The position numbers were made by a program, and so were the translations under genes. DNA of 64,000 nucleotides from Acetivibrio cellulolyticus CD2 (GTDB lineage Bacteria > Bacillota > Clostridia > Acetivibrionales > Acetivibrionaceae), in NCBI RefSeq assembly GCF_000179595.2, contig NZ_JH556657.1, positions 692,017 to 756,016 of the forward strand, written 5' to 3'. Below, in pieces: positions 55,913-64,000 of the stretch. Below the pieces are notes generated by a model. That model was not told the origin of the DNA and ran no database searches. It saw only the letters and a program-made list of their open reading frames with translations. How positions within the stretch are numbered: the stretch's first letter is position 1; every line of letters begins with the position of its first letter.

Positions 55913-56144
55913 CCACTATAAGCGGGATTTTTACTTGCTGCCTCAATATCTTCTTTTACCTCTCTATACATAACTTTTCGGCTATATTTTGAATACTTTT
56001 AGATTTGAAAAAGTTGATAAGAATTTAGAAGATTTTATTTAAAGATTCAGGAAGCACTGAGTTTGAAAAAGAAGTCATTTAGAGAATAAAGTGATTTTCT
56101 GATATTTCTAAATAAATTGGATTTTTGGGGTAAAATAATACTGG
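55913..56144. other. Intergenic stretch, no gene seen
   Basis: AT-rich spacer between the MACPF-P47 terminator and the promoter of the parvulin gene. Confidence 0.45.
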
Positions 56145-56177
56145 TTGGACATATCCGCTATAATCTGTTATTATAGC
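56145..56177 (+). promoter_or_regulatory. Possible promoter and overlapping inverted repeat of the parvulin gene
   Basis: TTGGAC (56145-56150), an 18-nt spacer and TATTAT (56169-56174) form a plausible sigma-A promoter. A perfect GCTATAAT/ATTATAGC repeat (56157-56164, 56170-56177) overlaps the -10 and could be an operator. Confidence 0.45.
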
Positions 56178-56203
56178 TGTATATTATTAAAAGGAGACCT
56201 GTC

Positions 56204-56953
56204 ATGGATAATAAAGTATTTGCAAAAATCGGTAACAGAGAAATTACTTCACAAGACTTACAGAATTTTTTACAAAGTGTTGATCCTAAAATTGCTACTC
56301 AATTTACAAGCCCAGATGGCGTAAAACAACTCATTGCACAGTTAGCAGAGCAGGAACTGTTTTACTTGGATGCTATTGAAAAAGGATTAGAAAACGAAAC
56401 TGAGTATCTTGAAGAAATCGAGAGAATAAAAGTAAATTTTCTAAAGCAATATGCTTTGAGCAAATTCCTTAAATCAGTAACTATCAACGAAGTTGAAGCC
56501 AAGAAATTTTATAACGAAAACAAGGGACTTTTTAATGAACCTGAATCAGTTAAAGCAAGTCATATTCTTGTTCAAGACGAAGCAACAGCCAATAAAATTC
56601 TCTCTGAAATAGACGAAGGCAAAAAGTTTGAAGATGCTGCAAAAGAGTACTCCACTTGTCCTTCAAAAGCTAATGGCGGAGATCTTGGATTCTTCTCCAA
56701 AGGACAAATGGTTCCTGAATTTGAAACTGCTGCTTTTGCATTGGACAAGGGTGAAATCACTAAAACTCCTGTCAAAACACAGTTTGGTTTTCATATTATA
56801 AAGCTTACAGGAAAAAGAGATGCCATGGAATTAACATTCAGTGAAGCAGAAGATAAGGTTAAAGCAGAGCTAATGGCAAAAAAACAGCAAGCAGAGTATT
56901 ATAAAAAAGTTGACGAACTTAAAGGCAAATATGACGTTAAGTTATTTATATAA
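56204..56953 (+). CDS. Cytoplasmic parvulin-type peptidyl-prolyl isomerase
   Basis: The product has 249 residues, with ATG behind AAAAGGAG. The N-terminal SurA/trigger-like helical part (about 1-110) lacks a signal peptide or lipobox, unlike PrsA. The parvulin/PpiC domain (about 112-205) has VKASHILVQ, GGDLGFFSKGQMVPEFE and TQFGFHIIKL, all conserved positions of the family. A C-terminal helix follows. Likely a cytosolic foldase/chaperone. Monocistronic, with a strong terminator downstream. Confidence 0.92.
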   Translation: MDNKVFAKIGNREITSQDLQNFLQSVDPKIATQFTSPDGVKQLIAQLAEQELFYLDAIEKGLENETEYLEEIERIKVNFLKQYALSKFLKSVTINEVEAKKFYNENKGLFNEPESVKASHILVQDEATANKILSEIDEGKKFEDAAKEYSTCPSKANGGDLGFFSKGQMVPEFETAAFALDKGEITKTPVKTQFGFHIIKLTGKRDAMELTFSEAEDKVKAELMAKKQQAEYYKKVDELKGKYDVKLFI

Positions 56954-56985
56954 CAAAGCCCTATTTCCATTAGAGGTAATTGCAG

Positions 56986-57061
56986 AAATATAACTTCCAC
57001 TGTTTTTTGAAGGTCTGGCTCCTAAAAAGCCTTAGACACAAAAGTAGTGGAAGTTATATTT
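56986..57061 (+). terminator. Large stem-loop terminator of the parvulin gene
   Basis: A perfect 16-bp stem, 56986-57001 with 57046-57061 (AAATATAACTTCCACT arm), has a 44-nt loop that can itself fold, followed by T-rich sequence. Confidence 0.7.
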
Positions 57062-57154
57062 TATTGATCCCAAAAATTTATTCCCATCTTTGTATAAATT
57101 AGTCCTTGCTGGATAATAATTAAAATAAAGGATTAATTTATTTTTGAGTACATT

Positions 57155-57214
57155 CCTCCTTTCTAACCTACGGAGTCACGTCAAAAATCGGTTAAATCCT
57201 AATTACTAAGGAGG
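57155..57214 (+). promoter_or_regulatory. Leader with anti-ribosome-site sequence before the zinc-ribbon gene
   Basis: CCTCCTT at 57155-57161 is the exact complement of the ribosome site AAGGAGG at 57208-57214. Pairing would hide the ribosome site of the gene starting at 57223. An ACGGAG/GTC-containing stretch between them could offer an alternative fold. Possible temperature- or ligand-sensitive control, by inference. Confidence 0.4.
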
Positions 57215-57222
57215 TATGTCAA

Positions 57223-57441
57223 ATGGCCGATAAAACATTGGTATGCAAAAGTTGCAGTGCTGAATTCTTATTCACGGAAGGTGAACAAAACTTCTTCAAG
57301 GAGAAAGGCTTTCAGAACGAACCGCAGAGATGTTTAAGCTGTAGAACAAAAATCAAGAGTCAAAGACGAGGTCCAAGTAGTTTTCCTAAAAGCAAAGGCT
57401 TTGGGAACAGGTTTGGCGGCGTTGGACTAAACAGATGGTAA
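57223..57441 (+). CDS. Small zinc-ribbon protein
   Basis: The product has 72 residues, with ATG behind AAGGAGG. Two Cys pairs (Cys8-x-x-Cys11 and Cys37-x-x-Cys40) with 25 residues between them form a probable treble-clef/zinc-ribbon, including the FFKEKGFQNEPQRC stretch of a widespread small-protein family. The C-terminal tail is basic and Gly/Phe/Arg-rich (SKGFGNRFGG), typical of RNA- or nucleic-acid-binding proteins. It is expressed as a single gene with a long leader. The cold-shock-like size and leader are suggestive only. Confidence 0.85.
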   Translation: MADKTLVCKSCSAEFLFTEGEQNFFKEKGFQNEPQRCLSCRTKIKSQRRGPSSFPKSKGFGNRFGGVGLNRW

Positions 57442-57505
57442 AAATGAGGAACCCCTAGGCTTCCCCATCTTTGATTACGCCCCTTTCGAATAATCTGAAA
57501 GTGGC

Positions 57506-57538
57506 AAAAGCTCTGGAGCTCTATGCCCCAGAGCTTTT
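57506..57538. terminator. Terminator between convergent genes
   Basis: An 11-bp stem, AAAAGCTCTGG (57506-57516) with CCAGAGCTTTT (57528-57538), has an 11-nt loop and serves both flanking genes. Confidence 0.8.
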
Positions 57539-57560
57539 ATTTGAGAAATTTCGAAACAAA

Positions 57561-60146
57561 TTATTTCGTAGGTTTACCAGATTCCTTTATATTCAGGCAC
57601 CTGTTTATAATTACAATTGCTTCTGCCCTTTTAGTAAACGACTTTGGTTTGAATGTTTTATCCGTATATCCAGTTATAACTCCCAGAGAACTCGCTGTTC
57701 CTACATAATCCAAATACCATTCCCCAATATCCTTTACATCTGCGAAGTCAGCTTTATTGTCTCCACTTACCTTAAACTCGAAAGCTTTGATAGAAATTGC
57801 TGCTATCTGCTCCCTTGTACATTTTTCTAAAGGCTTAAACCTGCCATCATCAAATCCCTTTATTATATTCATGTCCTTTGCAGCGGTTATATAGCCCTTC
57901 GCCCATTCAGGTATATTCTTGTCATCCCTGAATCCAGATTGTACTTTGTCAGCAGGTTTAATACCCAGTGCCTTTAAAATCATTACAACAACTTCTGCCC
58001 TGTTAATCTCACAGTCCGGTCTTATGCTATTATCCTCGTATCCCGCAAGTATACCTTTCCAGTAAAGATTGATTATATCCTCCTTGGCCCAATGTCCATC
58101 TATATCCTTAAACGGGTGTCTTCCGTGATGTGTAGGTTTAATAGTATTTGTGGGCACAGGTGTTACTGTAGGCGTACTAGTTGGCGATGCTGATGAAGAT
58201 GGTGTAGGTGACGGTGATAAGGTATGATATGGTGTATTAGTTCGTCCATGTAATCTTATCTTGTACTTCTCATTATAAATAATCGATTTATTTCCAAAGT
58301 AATCTATCCCCATAAACCTTAGCTCTGTATCTTTATTTAATACAATAGGCCCAACGTATTTTGTGCTGTTTTCGTTTGGCACACTATTATCTGTTGTGTA
58401 GTATATATCTGCAATCTCAGAGGAGTTTATTGTTATGCTTATAACAGAGTTATAACTTCCGCCTCCTGGGCGAGCATAAAGGATAGGAGGAGTAGAATCC
58501 TTGACATACCCGATTATTGGGTTCGTCCTTGTTTCTTCATTGGCATATGGGAAGTATACTGTTGCAAAGTTCAATATTTCAGTTCCTTCTTTCGCACCGG
58601 AATTTACCTTTATTGAGTACTCTGCATAACCTCCCTCTTTTGACTTGACATCTCCTGCAAACCACGTTATTGTCCTTGTTGCAGGGTCATAAATTCCTTT
58701 CGGAGCAATCTGCGTATTGTCTTTTGTACTGTACACAGGGCCAATAACAAGAGTTGTATCATCTAAATCCTTATCAAGCGTATCAGTGAAAAATACTCCA
58801 AAAGCTTCCCCTTGGCCTTCATTTTCAAATTCAACCTTATAATTAAGCTTTTCTCCCGGAGTATATGGTCCTGATGGTCCATATTTTGCATTAGGATCAT
58901 GAGGGTACAGCACCTGACTTACCGTCCATTCTGCCTTACAACAAAACTGCGTATCATTATAAAGAAGTGCAGTAAACTTTGCAGTAGATAAAAACCTCAC
59001 ATTTATATACAAGTAATTAAAAGTATTCTTATCCACTTTACCTATTTCCCATGTTACTGTTCTTGCAGATGAACTAAATGAACCACCCGGAGACGCTGCC
59101 AAGAACTCCACCCCAGCAGGCACATTCAGCAATATTTTAACATTTTCCGCATAGTAGTCACCTGTATTTGAGTACTGAATACCTATATATCCGGTTTGCC
59201 CGGCACTTACGGTAGACGGTCCCCACATGCTCATTTTTAGTATCGGCTTTTGAATATTTTGAAGTTGGCCTTCATTGATAGAAAGCTTCATTTTCCACAC
59301 AACATTGCTGAAATTTATCTTTCCTGAAATAGTACCCGATACAGCTCCTCTGATTATTCCATCCACAGAAATCAGGCCATCATCTGAAATACTGCTATAT
59401 GCCCATGCAGTGCCTGAACCTTTAGAAGAACTATAAGAAATGTTTGAAAACCCCTCATTATTATAAGGACTGTTTTCATCAGCAATAAGAATATTTGTTA
59501 CAACGGGATAAATGTTCAGACCTTCCTTGGTTTTTCCGCTGAAAGCACTTTGGTTGACTGATATACTTGTATCCCTAAGCTGGTCTATTTTCTCAATGTC
59601 AAATTTTCCAGTTACATTTAGTGACACTTGCGTGTTTTTTTTATTGAGTTTAGTTATAAGACAGTTACCTGAAAAGGTTCCATTTTGGAGACTAAATATT
59701 GCTTCCCTGCTTAAAGAACACTCCATCAACCCCTCTGCTTCTTCTCCTAAAAGTATGCACTTAACGTTTACATTTTTTCTTTCTGAATCAGAATAAAAAG
59801 TGTCCTTAACAATTCCGGAATAATGGGTACCGTTTAAAACAGCATTCCATTTTCCTTTGGCAATTCCGTTATACCTCAACTCACCACTCATTATAGTGAT
59901 AAATTCGAGTTCGGAAAAGTTATATGTGCCAGTCATGTCACCGCTTACCTGACCATCATATGTGGTACATTTACAAGAAGTAACCTTCTCGATTTTAGTT
60001 TCCTGCTTGTTGTACACCCCTTGCATCCAATTTCCGGCTGCGTTCTGATCTTCAGCAGCTCCAAAGCATACTAGCATAGTATTGCACAGAAACACAACGG
60101 CAACCAGCATACAAGTCACTAGGGCAAAGTACCTCTTTTTTAACAC
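57561..60146 (-). CDS. S-layer (SLH) surface protein with conserved-repeat and chitobiase-like domains
   Basis: The product has 861 residues; GTG 60146 is chosen because GGAGG lies 8 nt upstream, while the earlier GTG has no ribosome site. Order: signal peptide (about 1-33); an N-terminal region of about 260 residues I do not recognise; two DUF11/CARDB-like beta domains (about 300-395 and 415-540, the second starting at DPNAKYGPSGPYTPGEKL); a chitobiase-C-terminal-like domain (about 555-635, YYTTDNSVPNENS); a Pro/Ser/Thr linker; and three SLH domains (about 690-855), which bind pyruvylated wall polysaccharide. It is a cell-surface protein, and its role beyond anchoring is unknown. Transcribed alone. 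Confidence 0.88.
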   Translation of the reverse strand: MLKKRYFALVTCMLVAVVFLCNTMLVCFGAAEDQNAAGNWMQGVYNKQETKIEKVTSCKCTTYDGQVSGDMTGTYNFSELEFITIMSGELRYNGIAKGKWNAVLNGTHYSGIVKDTFYSDSERKNVNVKCILLGEEAEGLMECSLSREAIFSLQNGTFSGNCLITKLNKKNTQVSLNVTGKFDIEKIDQLRDTSISVNQSAFSGKTKEGLNIYPVVTNILIADENSPYNNEGFSNISYSSSKGSGTAWAYSSISDDGLISVDGIIRGAVSGTISGKINFSNVVWKMKLSINEGQLQNIQKPILKMSMWGPSTVSAGQTGYIGIQYSNTGDYYAENVKILLNVPAGVEFLAASPGGSFSSSARTVTWEIGKVDKNTFNYLYINVRFLSTAKFTALLYNDTQFCCKAEWTVSQVLYPHDPNAKYGPSGPYTPGEKLNYKVEFENEGQGEAFGVFFTDTLDKDLDDTTLVIGPVYSTKDNTQIAPKGIYDPATRTITWFAGDVKSKEGGYAEYSIKVNSGAKEGTEILNFATVYFPYANEETRTNPIIGYVKDSTPPILYARPGGGSYNSVISITINSSEIADIYYTTDNSVPNENSTKYVGPIVLNKDTELRFMGIDYFGNKSIIYNEKYKIRLHGRTNTPYHTLSPSPTPSSSASPTSTPTVTPVPTNTIKPTHHGRHPFKDIDGHWAKEDIINLYWKGILAGYEDNSIRPDCEINRAEVVVMILKALGIKPADKVQSGFRDDKNIPEWAKGYITAAKDMNIIKGFDDGRFKPLEKCTREQIAAISIKAFEFKVSGDNKADFADVKDIGEWYLDYVGTASSLGVITGYTDKTFKPKSFTKRAEAIVIINRCLNIKESGKPTK

Positions 60147-60340
60147 AATTTGTTCCTCCACTTAATAATAATAAATTACCATTTACAGTATATTAGCTGA
60201 TTGTGTTAAAGTTGACTTCTTTTACCACAAAAGTCATATCCTAAAGATTACATAAAATGGACAACCGAAAAACTCCACGAATTTTGTCCAAGCATTTTGC
60301 AGCAATTTATAATATTTTGCAACATCTGACAAAAAAGTAT

Positions 60341-60369
60341 TTAGCGGACAATGCATTTTATGTTATAAT
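60341..60369 (+). promoter_or_regulatory. Probable extended -10 promoter of the gtrA cluster
   Basis: TGTTATAAT (60361-60369) is an extended -10 element, with TTAGCG 17 nt upstream as a poor -35. It lies about 40 nt ahead of the gtrA start. Confidence 0.5.
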
Positions 60370-60407
60370 ATCTATGGATATTATAATAATTAAGGAATAT
60401 GACTATT

Positions 60408-60857
60408 ATGGAAGTTTTCAGAAATTTAAAAAAAACAAATCTTGAAAGCATAGATTTCATTTTCGAATTTGTAAGGTACTTATTTGTTGGTGGTTCTGCC
60501 TTTCTTGTCGATACAGGCGTCTTATTTTTAACAAAAAAACTTTTATTTTTCGACTTAGGAAAACCCGGTATATTAATAGCAACCGCTTTAGGTTTTATTG
60601 CCGGACTCATCTACAACTACATTTTATCTATTCTCTTTGTATTTAAAGGCGCTGAAGATAAAGTCAAAAGCAAACAGCTAAAGTCTTTTATTATTTTTGC
60701 ACTTATAGGTGTTATTGGCCTTGGGCTTACTGAAGGTGGAATGTGTTTTGGCATTACACTTTTTGGAGACAAATACTACCTTATTGTAAAAATCTTCGTA
60801 GCATCCGTAGTGCTCTTTTGGAATTATATCGCTCGAAAAATATTTATATTCAAATAA
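60408..60857 (+). CDS. gtrA-like: GtrA-family membrane protein
   Basis: The product has 149 residues from ATG 60408; an in-frame ATG at 60399 is too close to the AAGGA ribosome site. It has four membrane segments with the GtrA pattern: [18 protein letters not shown] at the start and [12 protein letters not shown] at the end. By family knowledge it flips or supports polyprenyl-phosphate sugars for glycosylation. It heads a three-gene cluster with an FAD oxidoreductase and a glycosyltransferase-39-like protein, 40 nt apart, so it probably feeds that glycosyltransferase. Confidence 0.9.
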   Translation: MEVFRNLKKTNLESIDFIFEFVRYLFVGGSAFLVDTGVLFLTKKLLFFDLGKPGILIATALGFIAGLIYNYILSILFVFKGAEDKVKSKQLKSFIIFALIGVIGLGLTEGGMCFGITLFGDKYYLIVKIFVASVVLFWNYIARKIFIFK

Positions 60858-60897
60858 ATATATAATTTTTAAAGTTTTCAATAGTTGGAGGTCTGAA

Positions 60898-62463
60898 ATG
60901 ACAGAAATCAAATCGCAAAAACTAGCAATAATTATAGGTGCAGGTCCTGCAGGGTTAACTGCTGCGTATCAATTACTAAAAGATACAGACATAAAACCAA
61001 TCATACTGGAGGAATCCGAATTTATTGGAGGAATATCCAGAACTGCACAATACAAAGGGAACAGAATGGATATCGGAGGACATAGATTTTTCTCAAAAAA
61101 CAGCCAGGTTAATGATATATGGCAAGAGTTAATGCCCACTCAAGGCTCTCCTTCCAAAGACGACAAATTACTTGGAATAGAAAAACCATTATCCGCTGAT
61201 GGCCCTGATCCTGAAAAGACTGATAAGGTTATGCTTGTTAGAAACCGTGTTTCCAGAATATTTTATTTAAGAAGCTTTTTTGACTATCCTATTTCAATAA
61301 AACCTGCAACCTTCATAAATATGGGCTTTATTCGTACTATGAAAGCAGGCTTTGGATTAATAGGGTCTTCCATCAAAAAACGTGAAGAAAAATCTCTGGA
61401 GGATTTCTACGTAAACCGTTTTGGCAGGTCTCTCTATGAGATGTTTTTCGAAGATTATACGGAGAAACTTTGGGGAGTTCACCCTTCTAACATATCTCCC
61501 GAGTGGGGTGCACAAAGGGTTAAGGAATTATCTTTAAGCAAAGCCATAATAGAAATGCTTGCGAAATTATTCAATAAAAATCACAAGAGCAATCAAACCT
61601 CTCTTATAGAACAATTTGTGTATCCTAAAAAAGGACCGGGCCAACTTTGGGAGATAATGGCTTCCGAAATAGAAAAAAAAGGCGGAGAAATCAGACTTAA
61701 CAGTAGGGTTACTGGAATAAACACTGACAACAATACGGTAAAAGAGGTTGTCGTTACAGACCAAAACGGTAATAGCGAAGTACTTTGCGGAGATTTATTT
61801 TTCTCAACCATGCCTGTAAAGGATCTTATTCAATCTATGGGAGATACTGTCCCGGCAAAAGTTAACGAGATTGCTGCAAATCTGCCATATCGCGACTTTA
61901 TTACAGTTGGCTTGTTACTCAAGAAACTAAAAATCAAAAATCAAACTAAGATAAAAACGGTTGGAAACATAGTACCCGATTGCTGGATTTACATTCAGGA
62001 AAGAGATGTAAAAATCGGAAGGCTGCAGATATTTAATAATTGGTCGCCTTATATGGTCAACGATAATGAAAACACCGTTTGGGTAGGCCTCGAGTATTTT
62101 TGTACCGAGGGTGATAAGATGTGGAATATGGCAAGTGAAGACTTTATTAAGTTTGCAATTGATGAGCTTGCTAAGATCGATGTAATAGAAAAAGATGATG
62201 TTATCGATTCTACTCACATCAGGGTCAAGAAAGCATACCCTGCATATTTTGGAACATACAGTGATTTCGATAAAGTCAGAGAATATCTGGACGGTTTTGA
62301 AAACCTCTACTGTTTGGGCCGAAATGGTCAGCACCGTTATAATAATATGGATCATTCCATGCTTACAGCTATCGAAGCTGTCAACCTGATTAAAAATAAT
62401 AATCCTGATAAATCCGCTGTTTGGAATGTAAACACTGAGGAGGAATATCATGAGTCAAAATAG
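60898..62463 (+). CDS. FAD-dependent amine-oxidase/UDP-galactopyranose-mutase-like oxidoreductase
   Basis: The product has 521 residues, with ATG behind TTGGAGG. The N-terminal Rossmann motif [12 protein letters not shown] is followed by the Glu of LEESE (ribose binding). A GHRFFSKN segment and the C-terminal FAD motif with [13 protein letters not shown] match the NAD(P)/FAD amine-oxidase group found next to glycosyltransferases. The reaction is not known; it may modify a sugar nucleotide or lipid-linked sugar for the neighbouring enzymes. The next gene starts 14 bp before its end, so translation is coupled. Confidence 0.85.
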   Translation: MTEIKSQKLAIIIGAGPAGLTAAYQLLKDTDIKPIILEESEFIGGISRTAQYKGNRMDIGGHRFFSKNSQVNDIWQELMPTQGSPSKDDKLLGIEKPLSADGPDPEKTDKVMLVRNRVSRIFYLRSFFDYPISIKPATFINMGFIRTMKAGFGLIGSSIKKREEKSLEDFYVNRFGRSLYEMFFEDYTEKLWGVHPSNISPEWGAQRVKELSLSKAIIEMLAKLFNKNHKSNQTSLIEQFVYPKKGPGQLWEIMASEIEKKGGEIRLNSRVTGINTDNNTVKEVVVTDQNGNSEVLCGDLFFSTMPVKDLIQSMGDTVPAKVNEIAANLPYRDFITVGLLLKKLKIKNQTKIKTVGNIVPDCWIYIQERDVKIGRLQIFNNWSPYMVNDNENTVWVGLEYFCTEGDKMWNMASEDFIKFAIDELAKIDVIEKDDVIDSTHIRVKKAYPAYFGTYSDFDKVREYLDGFENLYCLGRNGQHRYNNMDHSMLTAIEAVNLIKNNNPDKSAVWNVNTEEEYHESK

Positions 62464-63995
62464 TAAATGGTATTCGTCTGTGCAGCTGTCTAAACATCCA
62501 TTTATAGCACTTGGACTATTGTGTCTTTTACTCAACTTTTTGTTTACATTGAATGCGGAGAAATTCATTCAAGGCTTGAACTTAGGTTTAAAACCCATAC
62601 CTGCAATGTTTTTAGTCGGACTTTTTATTATTTTAAGTACAGCAATATTTTTAAAAGTGAAAGGTAAGCTAACTACAAGAAACATTATAATTTTATTAGG
62701 CATCACATCTTTGTTGCTGCGTGTTATGTACATAATGTATACTCCTTACTATACAAGACAGCATGATTCTGACGGAATAGATAGTTCTGTGGGGCATATA
62801 GCGTATATACAGCATTTTTTTAATAACAACTTTATGCTGCCGGATTTTGATCCTAGAACTAAAACGCAATTTTATCATCCACCGCTTCATCATTTTATTT
62901 CTGCCCTTTGGTTAAAGTTTAATAGCGTTTTGGGAATGGAGTATGTCCAGGCAGTAGAAAACATTCAAGTTTTAACTTTATTTTACACAGGGTGTATAAA
63001 CATACTATGCTATAAAATTTTCAAAGAGTTTTCATTAGAGAAATTGGGGTTGATTATACCTTTTTCTATAGTTTGCTTTCACCCTACATTGATTATTTTA
63101 TCAGGCAGTATAAATAACGACGTATTATGCCTTACATTAATGGTGGCTGCAATACTTTTTACTATCAGATGGTATAAAAATCCTACAACCCTAACAATAA
63201 TAAAAATAGCGGTTTCCCTAGGGCTATCAATGATGGCAAAATCCTCCGGATTTTTAATAGCTCCTGCTATTGCTGTTGTGTTCTTTTTTAAATTGTGGCA
63301 AAAAAGAGATATGTTTTTTAAGTTGATTGGTCAATTCGCAACTTTTGGTGTTATATGTATTCCTCTTGGTTTGTGGTGGTCGGTTTACAATTTTGTAAAA
63401 TATAAAATGCCTTTTAATGCAATTCTACGTTTAGACATCTCACCTCAATATTTAGGTGACTGTTCGGTTATAACCAGGTTATTTGAGTTCAATCCTATTA
63501 AATTTGAAAATATTTATACTGGTTTTGGAAATCCATATAGAGATTCTAATATATTTATTGCTTTATTAAAGACCTCTGTGTTTGGGGAATTCAATTTGGG
63601 TAAAAAATTATATCAGTCTGTTATTTTCAAATATGCTATTCTACGTCAATATATTATTAGTATTAATTTCACTTATTTGCATTGTAATTACCATATTAAA
63701 AAAGTCAAATAAGCTTGATGCTCCATTAAAAGCATTTTTGAGTTTACTTTATGTTGTAACCATGGGATTATATATTAAGTTTTGCTTTGATTTTCCTCAT
63801 GTATGTACACAAGATTACAGGTATATAGCTGCTACTTTTATTATTGGAGCACTTTCAATAGGTTTCTTTCTAAGCACTTTTCAAGATTCCAAGGCAAGAT
63901 TTTCGAAGGTACTTGCAGCCTTTACTGTGTCCATTACATTTTGCTTTTGTGTACTTAGCATTTTGGTCTATACAATATTGGGATTACAAGTTTAA
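62450..63995 (+). pseudogene. Glycosyltransferase-39-like (PMT) membrane protein, frameshifted
   Basis: ATG 62450 lies behind GAGGAGG. One frame (62450-63712) reads a typical family-39 membrane glycosyltransferase. It has about ten membrane segments and a first loop with an acidic motif (RQHDSDGIDSSVGH) and FYHPPLHHF. At the six-A run 63602-63607 the protein-like sequence moves to the next frame (NYISLLFSNMLFYVNILL), which continues to TAA 63995. Restored, the product would be about 515 residues, the expected size. This is either a genuine frameshift or a homopolymer sequencing error. It would transfer sugars from a lipid carrier to surface proteins or glycans. Confidence 0.8.
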
Positions 63996-64000
63996 GCACA

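Noticed and set aside
57561..60146. Cellulosomal scaffoldin
   Set aside because: It has SLH domains and beta-sandwich domains, but the latter follow DUF11/CARDB and chitobiase-type patterns and not cohesins.
61927..62451. 174-codon minus-strand frame opposite the FAD oxidoreductase
   Set aside because: The plus strand has the FAD motifs and ribosome site; the minus frame has no ribosome site or recognisable features.
1..64000. CRISPR arrays, tRNA and rRNA genes
   Set aside because: I found no regularly spaced repeats, no tRNA-like cloverleaf with CCA-type end, and no conserved rRNA stretches.

Overview
The window looks like chromosomal DNA of a low-GC, spore-forming, cellulosome-producing clostridium. 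The evidence is two exported proteins ending in type-I-like dockerins (about 66 residues, two Asp/Asn-rich calcium loops), a GH30 xylanase, an S-layer (SLH) protein, a gerA-type germinant receptor operon, lipoproteins, and Gram-positive cell-wall enzymes. The dockerins and the general make-up suggest the Acetivibrio/Pseudobacteroides/Ruminiclostridium group; that placement is inference. I see no rRNA, tRNA or CRISPR array.

Layout. 1-676 is the right end of an insertion sequence whose complete, nearly identical copy lies at 14616-16364. 976-9048 holds uncharacterised membrane proteins and lipoproteins around an L,D-transpeptidase. 9256-13381 holds two dockerin proteins, one built of PPC-like domains and one a GH30-CBM6 glucuronoxylanase. 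13492-19639 has a broken receiver gene, a lipoprotein hydrolase, the complete IS, a Rieske-type oxygenase and a chemotaxis receptor. 19905-26716 is a two-gene operon of very large exported clostripain-family (C11) proteases with LamG-like domains and an N-terminal repeat I do not recognise. 27056-28609 is a GGDEF/HD-GYP c-di-GMP enzyme. 29346-33382 is a gerA-gerC-small gene-gerB operon.

33448-37180 is a graveyard: truncated copies of genes from the neighbouring pilus operon, a broken DNA-binding (replication-like) gene, and a small accessory pair next to a dense palindrome array. 37198-49718, all on the minus strand, is a Tad/type IVc-like pilus operon. In transcription order it is a PilZ protein, a TadZ/CpaE-like protein, a CpaB-like SAF protein, a second MinD/CpaE-like protein, the CpaF ATPase, TadB, TadC, a Flp-like small pilin, two TadE-like pseudopilins, a copper-amine-oxidase-N domain protein and a 923-residue exported protein. 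PilZ at the head of this operon, together with the nearby GGDEF/HD-GYP protein, suggests c-di-GMP control of surface attachment.

49966-55838 is the most striking part. Just beyond an IS3-family remnant stand a 137-residue beta-rich protein and a 1686-residue protein. The large one joins an N-terminal MACPF (perforin-like) signature, a long helical/coiled-coil middle with a hydrophobic segment, and a C-terminal region closely resembling the clostridial P47 (TULIP-fold) proteins of botulinum orfX toxin clusters. I regard this MACPF-P47 fusion as the best candidate for an undescribed system.

56204-64000 has a cytoplasmic parvulin, a small zinc-ribbon protein with a possible RBS-masking leader, an SLH surface protein, and a gtrA / FAD oxidoreductase / glycosyltransferase-39-like cluster whose last gene is frameshifted.
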